Assembly: GCA_002340305.1 (NCBI GenBank) | Contig: DDLU01000206.1 | Span: 1-6,078 of the forward strand | Length of the DNA: 6,078 nucleotides | Direction: 5' to 3' | Source: Desulfovibrio sp. UBA2564 | GTDB taxonomy: Bacteria > Desulfobacterota > Desulfovibrionia > Desulfovibrionales > Desulfovibrionaceae | In this document: positions 1 through 5,391 of the stretch, piece after piece | Layout of the letters: each line of letters opens with the position of its first letter | How positions within the stretch are numbered: position 1 is the stretch's first letter | Program-made: the position numbers and the translations under genes | The notes under the pieces: model-generated | Seen by the model: the letters and a program-made list of their open reading frames with translations, nothing else | Database searches by the model: none | What the model was told of the DNA's origin: nothing

Positions 1-21
1 GTTTTTGAGCTTTAACACAAT

Positions 22-50
22 ATTGAGTTGATTTAACTCAATTTTGAGTT
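22..50. repeat. Operator-like inverted repeat with extra half-site copies
   Basis: ATTGAGTT at 22-29 and AACTCAAT at 35-42 form a perfect 8-bp inverted repeat around a 5-base spacer. TTGAGTT recurs at 44-50, and a related TTTTGAGCTTTAA lies at 3-15. Four similarly sized TTGAG(T/C)T copies in 50 bases look like a cluster of binding sites for a dimeric DNA-binding regulator, perhaps of a gene left of the window. No regulator can be named. A chance AT-rich repeat is the alternative. Confidence 0.35.
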
Positions 51-67
51 TAAATAACAAAATTATG

Positions 68-149
68 GGCGGAATATAAATCAGTCACGTTCAATTCTGA
101 TTTAGCACCTGCCCGCCACAACGGTCAATCGCTCACTTTGGGCGGTAGG
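68..149. repeat. Nested and mutually exclusive inverted repeats (possible structured RNA)
   Basis: TAAATCAG (77-84) pairs perfectly with CTGATTTA (97-104) over a 12-base loop. Outside it GGCGG (68-72) can pair with CCGCC (113-117), closing a larger hairpin. The same segment, CCTGCCCGCC (108-117), can instead pair with GGCGGTAGG (141-149) as nine pairs, one a G-T wobble, with one bulged C. The two GGCGG copies therefore compete for one complement. The GC-rich arms stand out from AT-rich surroundings. Strand and transcription are unknown. There is no U-tract after either form, so this is not a typical terminator. Confidence 0.35.
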
Positions 150-185
150 GTAGGATTAAGAGATGAGATAAGGTGTGTAACTGAT

Positions 186-206
186 TTTACTTTTATAGAA
201 AGTAAA
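186..206. repeat. Perfect 8-bp inverted repeat
   Basis: TTTACTTT (186-193) and AAAGTAAA (199-206) form a perfect stem around the 5-base loop TATAG. The arms are AT-rich, so a stable RNA hairpin is unlikely. A protein-binding site, or a chance repeat in AT-rich DNA, fits equally well. Confidence 0.3.
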
Positions 207-222
207 GAGTAAAGGGAGCAGG

Positions 223-242
223 AGTACTAATTCAATTGTACT
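223..242. repeat. Short inverted repeat AGTAC/GTACT
   Basis: AGTAC (223-227) and GTACT (238-242) are complementary over a 10-base loop. Two G-T pairs could extend the stem outward. It is weak alone and is listed because it sits in a run of successive inverted repeats. Confidence 0.2.
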
Positions 243-328
243 TTTATCCTACTATTCAAAATGGCAATGTTACGTCATAGATCAATCTACATAATATTTT
301 ATCTTTTTTATTTAATCTTACTACAGCT

Positions 329-427
329 GACCGGCATATCCCGGTCTTCCGGTGTGAGGCTGTCTGGATGTTATCATGACAAGTTGTATTGGTAACACAA
401 TCAGTCCCGGAAGATCGGGTTCACCCG
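329..427. ncRNA. Candidate structured RNA or DNA element with competing stems
   Basis: CCCGGTCTTCCGG (340-352) pairs with CCGGAAGATCGGG (407-419) over 13 positions with a single G-U, unusual for an AT-rich intergenic stretch. Inside this 54-base loop TGTTATCA (369-376) pairs with TGGTAACA (390-397), again with one wobble, giving a two-tier hairpin. Two smaller hairpins compete with the outer stem: GACCGG/CCGGTC (329-334 with 341-346) uses part of its 5' arm, and CGGG-TTCA-CCCG (416-427) uses part of its 3' arm. Retained pairing through a wobble and mutually exclusive helices are typical of regulatory RNA. I recognise no known family: the signatures of RNase P, SRP, tmRNA, 6S and c-di-GMP riboswitches are not apparent. 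Strand is undetermined and no U-tract follows on either side. It could also be a DNA repeat element. Confidence 0.35.
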
Positions 428-447
428 TTGTTATTTGGGTAAAGTAT

Positions 448-571
448 GTTGTTAATTTAAGTGGATTACTCAACATCATATTACTGTATTGGTTTTTTGT
501 ACTTAGTGTGCGGTGGTGTCAATAATAGTGGTGAGTGTGCTGTGTTGGTGGTGTGCTAGTTGTTAAATTAA
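448..571. repeat. Pair of near-identical 13-base direct repeats
   Basis: GTTGTTAATTTAA at 448-460 recurs as GTTGTTAAATTAA at 559-571, with 12 of 13 bases identical. Each copy contains a TTAA-centred near-palindrome. Between them the 8-mer GGTGGTGT also occurs twice (512-519 and 547-554). These could be regulator sites, but short AT-rich matches can arise by chance. Confidence 0.25.
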
Positions 572-575
572 AAAT

Positions 576-606
576 AGCACCTGTTGCTTAGCCAAACTCT
601 GGTGCT
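576..606. repeat. Inverted repeat AGCACC/GGTGCT
   Basis: AGCACC (576-581) and GGTGCT (601-606) are perfectly complementary with a 19-base loop. No T-run follows at 607 onward, so it is not an intrinsic terminator in the + direction. In the - direction it would be followed by the AT-rich complement of 562-575, which has only short U-runs. Confidence 0.25.
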
Positions 607-820
607 GCTTGGTTCTGATGAAATTCAATATTAGAGTTAGCGTAACATAAAATTTTATATTATGATTTTAGATTTGGTATCGTTAAAATTAGGATCAAGT
701 GTATCCCAAAAAAACAGCTCTAATCTGCTGGCACTTAGTAATTAAACAAGTAAAATGTGTTTCCAATTCCGCAAATATTTACTAGACTCAGGCAGATGTT
801 GTTCCTTACAAAATGCTAAT

Positions 821-829
821 GGGGTTGAG
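821..829 (+). promoter_or_regulatory. Ribosome binding site supporting the 833 start
   Basis: GGGG at 821-824 lies 8 bases before the ATG at 833. The in-frame upstream ATG at 755 is preceded by an A/T-rich stretch with no Shine-Dalgarno match. The 26 extra residues it would add are unlike a receiver-domain N-terminus, whereas translation from 833 begins directly with a canonical receiver start. Confidence 0.6.
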
Positions 830-832
830 TTG

Positions 833-2788
833 ATGGCTGGGAAGCGGATTCTTGTTGTAGATGATGAAAAAATAGTCAATCTGGATATTCAGGCGACACT
901 TAAGCGATTGGGCTATGATGTTGTCGGCGATGCCGGAACAGGACAGGAAGCGATTGATAAAGCCGCTGACTTTCGTCCTGACTTGGTGCTTATGGATATC
1001 AAGCTCCAAGGCCGGATGGACGGTATCGAAGCTGCCAATGTGATCATCAAAACCTATGACATCCCCATAGTTTTTCTCACTGCTTTTTCCGATGAAAAGA
1101 CCCTTAGCAGGGCAAAGCTTTCCGGTCCCTTTGGCTATCTTCTGAAGCCATTCGAAGAGCGTGAACTGCGTTCGTCTATCGAAATTGCGCTTTTTAAACA
1201 TGGTATGGAGCAGGAGTATCGGCAGGCTGTTGCTGATGCAGAAGCTGCAAACGAAGCCAAAAGCTCCTTTCTCGCGACTATCAGTCATGAATTGCGTACT
1301 CCCATGAACGGGATTCTGGGTCTAAGTGAAATTTTGCTTGGGAGTGGACTGGCTTCCGAGCAGAAAGAGTACGTTGAATTGATTAAAGGCTCTGCAACAT
1401 CATTGCTGCGAGTACTCAATGATATGCTTGATTACTCCAAAATCGAGCGGCGTATTCTTGAATTGCGGGAAGGAACTTTCGATGTCCGCCAGATTCTTTC
1501 ATTAGTGATGAATTCTCATAGCCCAAATGCTGAGAATAAAGGGTTGGGCATTGAATGTTTTATCCATCCGGATATTTCCGGGGAGTTGCAGGGTGATTCC
1601 GGTCGTCTTACCCAGATTTTGAATAATATTGCCAGTAACGCAATCAAGTATACGGATAAAGGCGGAGTTACTATTGAAGTCATGCCTGATGATGCCGATG
1701 AAGATCCGTATCCCGCTGGATGTGTGCGTTTGCTTTTCATTGTTTCCGATACCGGGGTCGGAATTGCCAGCAGTAAAGCTGATACCATTTTCAAAAGTTT
1801 CACCCAGCTTGAAGATTACATGACCCGTAAGCACGGGGGAATCGGTTTAGGTCTTGCCATTACCCATAATCTGGTAAACATGTTGCAAGGTGCTATATGG
1901 GTTGAAACCCGTCCATCACAAGGTAGCAGTTTCTATTTTACCGCCGTATTCCAGCCCGCCAAGACTGAGTCTGAAGACGAGTTACCTGAGTCTGCTTATG
2001 AATGTCAGGATTTCAATCGGTTTAAGCGTATTATGCTTGCTGATGACAATATCATCACTCGCAGGGTTGTTTCGGCTTTTCTTGAAGATGCCAACTGTGA
2101 ATTGGAGATGGTTGAAAACGGGCGGGAGGCAATTAGCCTTTTAGCAACGAAACCCTTTGATCTTGCTATATTGGATATTCAGATGCCGGTTATGGACGGT
2201 CTGGAAGCTACTCGCCTGATCCGTACCGGATATATTGATGATGTTGATCCCCGGATTCCCATTCTTGCACTTACAGCGCATGCCATGAAAGGTGACCGTG
2301 AACGTTGCCTTGAAGTCGGCATGAACGGTTACCTTTCAAAACCATTCAATGCCGCTGAACTTATGCAGGCAATGCTTTCGGTAGTGAAGGGCGGAGAAAA
2401 TTCTGATACAGTAGTAGTTGAGCAGGATACTGACTTTGAAAAGGCGTTAAATTTAGATCTGAAGGGCACAATCAAGCGTCTTGACGGGAATGATAAATTG
2501 GTACGTGAAATTTACCGTCATTTTTTAAAGCTTGTTCCCTTGCACCTTGCAAAAGTTGATGAGGCGATTCGGACTTGTGATCTGGAAGATTTAAAATCTG
2601 AAGTAGCTCTTCTACGCGGATTGTCCCTTGATGTCGGAGCACATAAGCTTTCTTCTCTGGCGCGGGAGATAGAAAAATACCTCGAGCATGGAAGTTTGAC
2701 CACTGTTGAAGGTCTGGTCTCACGTATGAAGAAAGAAGCGGATAATACTTTTGCTGTAATGTCGGATTATATTTTTAAATCGGCCTGA
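833..2788 (+). CDS. Cytosolic hybrid sensor histidine kinase (REC-HisKA-HATPase-REC-degenerate Hpt)
   Basis: This 651-residue phosphorelay kinase has no signal peptide or membrane segment, so it should act in the cytosol. An N-terminal receiver (about 4-120) has acidic D10/D11, phospho-acceptor D55 (LVLMDIKL), T83 and K105, and takes the place of a sensor domain. A charged helix (about 123-143) leads to HisKA with SHELRTP, H152. The HATPase has N269 (N box), DTGVGI 306-311, FTQLE 323-327 and GGIGLGL 335-341. The second receiver (about 398-515) is intact: D404/D405, D448, T481, K503. Residues about 540-645 align with Hpt domains (RLDGND..LV, DLEDLK, LRG...VGA), but the expected histidine is A592. 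By family knowledge, H152 would phosphorylate D448, while D55 would receive signal from another kinase. The output is unknown: no DNA-binding or enzymatic domain is present. No good terminator separates it from the downstream AI-2E-family gene. Confidence 0.95.
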   Translation: MAGKRILVVDDEKIVNLDIQATLKRLGYDVVGDAGTGQEAIDKAADFRPDLVLMDIKLQGRMDGIEAANVIIKTYDIPIVFLTAFSDEKTLSRAKLSGPFGYLLKPFEERELRSSIEIALFKHGMEQEYRQAVADAEAANEAKSSFLATISHELRTPMNGILGLSEILLGSGLASEQKEYVELIKGSATSLLRVLNDMLDYSKIERRILELREGTFDVRQILSLVMNSHSPNAENKGLGIECFIHPDISGELQGDSGRLTQILNNIASNAIKYTDKGGVTIEVMPDDADEDPYPAGCVRLLFIVSDTGVGIASSKADTIFKSFTQLEDYMTRKHGGIGLGLAITHNLVNMLQGAIWVETRPSQGSSFYFTAVFQPAKTESEDELPESAYECQDFNRFKRIMLADDNIITRRVVSAFLEDANCELEMVENGREAISLLATKPFDLAILDIQMPVMDGLEATRLIRTGYIDDVDPRIPILALTAHAMKGDRERCLEVGMNGYLSKPFNAAELMQAMLSVVKGGENSDTVVVEQDTDFEKALNLDLKGTIKRLDGNDKLVREIYRHFLKLVPLHLAKVDEAIRTCDLEDLKSEVALLRGLSLDVGAHKLSSLAREIEKYLEHGSLTTVEGLVSRMKKEADNTFAVMSDYIFKSA

Positions 2789-2854
2789 TTTTAATTGTGC
2801 TTGTTTTTTTTATCTGGAAGTATGAGCGTCCCTCAGCATAATTAATCAGTTTTC

Positions 2855-2859
2855 AAGGA
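2855..2859 (+). promoter_or_regulatory. Shine-Dalgarno AAGGA deciding the start of the AI-2E-family gene
   Basis: AAGGA ends 1 base before the ATG at 2861 but 7 bases before the in-frame ATG at 2867. Normal spacing therefore favours 2867, which removes two residues (MF) from the longest reading. Confidence 0.75.
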
Positions 2860-2866
2860 CATGTTC

Positions 2867-3961
2867 ATGACTCCCCGTGATGGAAAAATAATTAAATCAC
2901 CAGCCATTTATACCTTTTTTCTTATTCTGCTGCTCATTTCAGCTATTGCGTTAGGGTATTCCGTTATAAAGCCTTTCCTCAATACGATTATTATTTCAGT
3001 TGTTTTAAGCGGTATTTTTTATCCTTTGAGCAGAAAAATCTGTCGCCGTCTTGGTGGGAAGTCGTCACTGGGTGCCTTTCTGACTGTCTGTATCATCATT
3101 TTTGCCATCATCATTCCGGCTGTTATTCTCTTTTTCGGTTTGATAGGGCAGGGTGTTGATTCTGTTTCTGCGATTAACGAGTGGCTGCGCACTACCGATT
3201 TTTCTACCGTTTTTGATTCTCAGCATTACAATACTTATCTTCAATGGATAGAGCAAAGATTCCCATTTCTGGAGATCAGCTCCAGTGATATTCAAGCCAG
3301 AGTTCTCGAAATATCAAGAAGTTTTGGGCAGGCAATGCTCACTTCAGGCACTTGGCTTGCTGCCAACATGGCAAGTCTTGTTGCACATTTTTTGATCATG
3401 AATTTTTTAGTTTATTCATTCCTCAGGGATGGAGACCGATTTATTGACCGGATTAGATATCTGTCACCTTTACGTTCTGAACAGGAAGATTTTATCATTG
3501 AAAGTCTTAGAAAGGTTTCCAAATCAGTTCTTTTCGGGAGCTTGTTTATTGCCGTTCTGCAAGGCGTAGTAGGTGGAATAGGTCTGGCGATAGCAGGAAT
3601 TCCCGCGCTTTTCTGGGGATCAATGATGAGTTTTGCTTCGCTTATCCCTGTTCTGGGGACTGGATTAATCTGGGTTCCGGCTACAATTTATCTTATGATT
3701 ATAGGCAAGTTGAAGGTTGCTATTTTTCTGTTGCTTTGGTGCGGGGTGCTTGTAACCGGAATCGATACGGTTCTGCGTCCCATCATTGTGCGTGAAGCAT
3801 CCAGAGTTTCCACCATTTACGTCTTTCTTGCAATTCTCGGAGGGATTAATGCCTTTGGCCCGCTGGGGATTTTATACGGTCCGCTGATCCTCTCATTCCT
3901 GATGGTTATGTTGCATATTTACGGCGTGGAATTTCAGGATGTTTTGACTCACAAAGAATAA
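2867..3961 (+). CDS. AI-2E family transporter (PerM/TqsA-like integral membrane protein)
   Basis: The 364-residue product is of normal length for this family and should sit in the inner membrane. Hydrophobic helices lie at about 14-34, 36-52 and 68-93. A soluble loop (about 95-150) follows, then several more helices to the C-terminus, for about eight in total. Family-typical segments are PLSRK after helix 2, SLIPVLGTGLIWVP, the LRPIIV stretch, and the C-terminal GG-I-x-FGPLGILYGP motif. Members have been linked to autoinducer-2 export (TqsA), Na+/H+ antiport and other substrates, so the substrate here cannot be read from sequence. No AI-2 synthesis or uptake gene is present. The gene follows the kinase by 78 bases; co-transcription is possible but unproven. 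The family call is firm and the transported substrate is not known. Confidence 0.93.
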   Translation: MTPRDGKIIKSPAIYTFFLILLLISAIALGYSVIKPFLNTIIISVVLSGIFYPLSRKICRRLGGKSSLGAFLTVCIIIFAIIIPAVILFFGLIGQGVDSVSAINEWLRTTDFSTVFDSQHYNTYLQWIEQRFPFLEISSSDIQARVLEISRSFGQAMLTSGTWLAANMASLVAHFLIMNFLVYSFLRDGDRFIDRIRYLSPLRSEQEDFIIESLRKVSKSVLFGSLFIAVLQGVVGGIGLAIAGIPALFWGSMMSFASLIPVLGTGLIWVPATIYLMIIGKLKVAIFLLLWCGVLVTGIDTVLRPIIVREASRVSTIYVFLAILGGINAFGPLGILYGPLILSFLMVMLHIYGVEFQDVLTHKE

Positions 3962-3981
3962 AATATTTTTTTCCTTGAGAG

Positions 3982-4032
3982 ATAGAGCAGGATTTTCAAC
4001 AGTGACTACTGCGCCGGGGAACCTCGTTCTAT
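3982..4032. repeat. Two-tier hairpin in the gap between the AI-2E-family gene and mltA
   Basis: ATAGAGCAGG (3982-3991) can pair with CCTCGTTCTAT (4022-4032) as ten pairs with one wobble and one bulged C. Inside the loop, CAGT-GACT-ACTG (4000-4011) forms a perfect 4-bp hairpin with a tetraloop. No T-run follows 4032, so it is not a standard terminator. It could be part of the 5' leader of mltA or of the 3' end of the previous transcript. Confidence 0.3.
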
Positions 4033-4072
4033 ATGATTAAAATGCCGACTGAATTCTTGCAAATCCTCCGAA

Positions 4073-4093
4073 AGTACGTACCATGACCGTACT
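4073..4093. repeat. Inverted repeat AGTACG/CGTACT upstream of mltA
   Basis: AGTACG (4073-4078) and CGTACT (4088-4093) are perfectly complementary around a 9-base loop. A T5 run appears only 10 bases later (4104-4108), which is too far for an efficient terminator. An operator or a leader hairpin ahead of mltA is an alternative reading. Confidence 0.35.
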
Positions 4094-4141
4094 GTGTTGA
4101 TCCTTCTTTTTCAGTCAAATAGTCGATAATATACCATCAAT

Positions 4142-4149
4142 AAGGCAGG
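4142..4149 (+). promoter_or_regulatory. Ribosome binding site for the GTG start of mltA
   Basis: AAGG (4142-4145) and AGG (4147-4149) lie 9 and 5 bases before the GTG at 4155. This supports GTG over the in-frame TTG at 4164 and the ATG at 4185. The ATG would also lose the basic Arg-Lys pair of the signal-peptide n-region. Confidence 0.6.
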
Positions 4150-4154
4150 TTTAG

Positions 4155-5387
4155 GTGTTTTTTTTGAGTTTACGGAAAATATTTATGCCCTTTTTTTTTG
4201 GAATAGTAATTTTTCCTTTTTGCGGATGTTCTACTCATGATGTTAAAATTGAAAGTCCGGGTAAGGGGTATAATAAGGTTGAGAGTGCTCAAGTCGAAGG
4301 GCTTATCAGTCGTTTGAAGTATCAGAGTGGGGATAATTTTTCCTGGTTGGACCTGCAAAAAGGTATTGAGCGCAATATAAAATTTTTGTCCCGCAAACCG
4401 GCACAAAGAGTTGCTGCCAGATACGGGCGTATGGAAATTACTTGGGGAATGCTCAAGCAGACTAATGAAGAAATGCTTGAACTTTTGCCAAGGCTTAAGG
4501 GGGCCCCGGAGCTTCTTAATGATAAATTTGTTTGGTATTCCATGGTACCGCGAACATTACTGACCGGGTACTATGAACCATATCTGGAAGCTTCGCTGAT
4601 TCCGCATCCTGATTATCCATATCCTCTTTACAGTATCCCGGGTGATCTTCAGAGTCTTGATCTCAGTAAATTTCATCATCGCTGGAAAGGTCAGCATCTG
4701 ATTTTTCGTCAGGAGAATGGCGAGGTGCTGCCGTATTTCGATCGTGAGGCGATTGATTTTAACGGAGCTTTGCAAGGCAGAGGGATTGAGATTGCATGGG
4801 TTAAGGATCTCGTTGATGTTTTTATTTTACAGATTCAGGGGTCAGGTCGTCTTGTTTTGCCTGATGGCAGAGTTAAACATGTCCTTTATGCCGGGAAAAA
4901 CGGTTTGAAGTATGTCTCTCTTGGAAAAGTGCTCATTCAGCGCGGTTTACTGCCCAAAGAAGGGATGAGTATGCAGAAGATTAAGGCCTTCCTTGATACT
5001 CACCCTGAACTTGTTCAAGAGTTGCTGACCACCAACCCAAGCTATGTTTTTTTTAGAATTGATGATGAAGGCCCTTTCGGTTCCATGGGGGCACCGTTGA
5101 CTCCTATGGCCAGTATTGCTGTTGATAGCAAGGTGTTGCCGCTCGGCTCTTTGGCTCTGTTGACCACCCGGCTTCCGCAGGATGGCTCTAAAAGTAAGAC
5201 CCCGTTTGCAAAGATCGTGATGGCTCAGGATCGTGGCGGTGCGATTAAAGGAACAAGGGTTGACCTTTTTTGCGGGTCCGGTCCTGAAGCGGAGTACCTT
5301 GCCGGACATCTGACTTCATGGTCGCATGTTTACCTCCCTGTCAGCCGTGCGTTTATTGAAGCGCAGGAAGAGACAGAAGCTGAGTAG
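4155..5387 (+). CDS. mltA: MltA-like membrane-bound lytic murein transglycosylase A
   Basis: Family members cleave the MurNAc-GlcNAc bond of peptidoglycan, leaving 1,6-anhydro-MurNAc ends. This 410-residue protein starts with a basic n-region (R7 K8), a Phe/Ile-rich core and a lipobox-like F-C-G-C ending at C25. The Phe at -3 and an extra Cys at -2 are atypical. Ser at +2 fits outer-membrane sorting. MltA-domain landmarks are TGYYEP (137-142) and QIQGSG (226-231), with YAGKNG following. The C-terminal 3D/double-psi-barrel part has GPFGSMGAPLTP (about 305-318), then AQDRGGAIKG with D359 and RVDLF with D370. By family knowledge a conserved Asp in this segment is catalytic, and D359 aligns best. 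'QDRGG' replaces the more common 'QDTGG'. The GTG start is chosen from the Shine-Dalgarno spacing and the signal peptide. T8 and T9 tracts lie in the first 15 codons. An MBL-fold gene follows after 4 bases. Confidence 0.93.
   Translation: MFFLSLRKIFMPFFFGIVIFPFCGCSTHDVKIESPGKGYNKVESAQVEGLISRLKYQSGDNFSWLDLQKGIERNIKFLSRKPAQRVAARYGRMEITWGMLKQTNEEMLELLPRLKGAPELLNDKFVWYSMVPRTLLTGYYEPYLEASLIPHPDYPYPLYSIPGDLQSLDLSKFHHRWKGQHLIFRQENGEVLPYFDREAIDFNGALQGRGIEIAWVKDLVDVFILQIQGSGRLVLPDGRVKHVLYAGKNGLKYVSLGKVLIQRGLLPKEGMSMQKIKAFLDTHPELVQELLTTNPSYVFFRIDDEGPFGSMGAPLTPMASIAVDSKVLPLGSLALLTTRLPQDGSKSKTPFAKIVMAQDRGGAIKGTRVDLFCGSGPEAEYLAGHLTSWSHVYLPVSRAFIEAQEETEAE
4158..4199 (+). repeat. T8 and T9 homopolymer tracts inside the mltA signal-peptide coding region
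   Basis: Eight T occur at 4158-4165, directly after the GTG start codon, and nine T at 4191-4199. Both encode Phe-rich stretches of the signal peptide. Tracts of this length can slip during replication, and a one-base change in either would frameshift mltA near its start. They may instead simply reflect Phe TTT codons in the hydrophobic core. Confidence 0.6.
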
Positions 5388-5391
5388 TGTA

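Larger units (their letters stand above)
1..832. other. Long AT-rich non-coding region upstream of the hybrid kinase gene
   Basis: No open frame here has both a ribosome binding site and protein-like composition. Stops are frequent in all frames and base composition is more AT-rich than in the genes. The stretch is dominated by inverted repeats at 22-42, 77-104, 68-117/108-149, 186-206, 223-242, 340-419 and 576-606, plus short direct repeats and a GT-rich segment at about 506-562. It must carry the promoter of the downstream kinase gene. The only -10-like hexamers I see (TATGAT 661-666, TAAAAT 684-689) lack a good -35 partner, so I do not place a promoter. More than 800 bases of non-coding DNA is long for a bacterium, so an unannotated small RNA or a complex regulatory region is plausible. 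Any gene transcribed leftward would lie outside the window. Confidence 0.7.

Noticed and set aside
730..746. Sigma-54-like TGGCAC upstream of the kinase
   Set aside because: The -12 element with GC at the required spacing is missing (the sequence reads AATTA where TTGCA is expected).
755..832. Upstream in-frame ATG giving 26 extra residues on the hybrid kinase
   Set aside because: No Shine-Dalgarno precedes 755 and the added residues do not resemble a receiver N-terminus. The ATG at 833 has a GGGG 8 bases upstream and starts the domain cleanly.
806..1288. 160-codon open frame on the - strand
   Set aside because: It lies antisense to the first receiver and HisKA region of a clearly coding gene and its translation shows no recognisable domain.
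2777..2811. Possible terminator after the kinase gene (AAATC/GATTT hairpin, then T8 at 2804-2811)
   Set aside because: The stem is only 5 bp and mostly A-T, overlaps the stop codon, and is separated from the T-run by 12 bases.
2867..3961. Reading the AI-2E-family gene beside a sensor kinase as a quorum-sensing module
   Set aside because: The family name is historical and covers other transport roles. No AI-2 synthase or receptor is in the window and the kinase has no periplasmic sensor.
3942..3972. Possible terminator at the end of the AI-2E-family gene (T7 at 3966-3972)
   Set aside because: Only a 4-bp TTTG/CAAA stem precedes the T-run, and not directly, which is too weak for an intrinsic terminator.
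4097..4130. Promoter-like TTGATC (4097-4102) and GATAAT (4125-4130) before mltA
   Set aside because: The spacing is 22 bases instead of about 17, and no better -35 is found for GATAAT.
4947..5309. 120-codon open frame on the - strand
   Set aside because: It is antisense to the conserved C-terminal domain of mltA and its composition is not protein-like, so it is a shadow frame.
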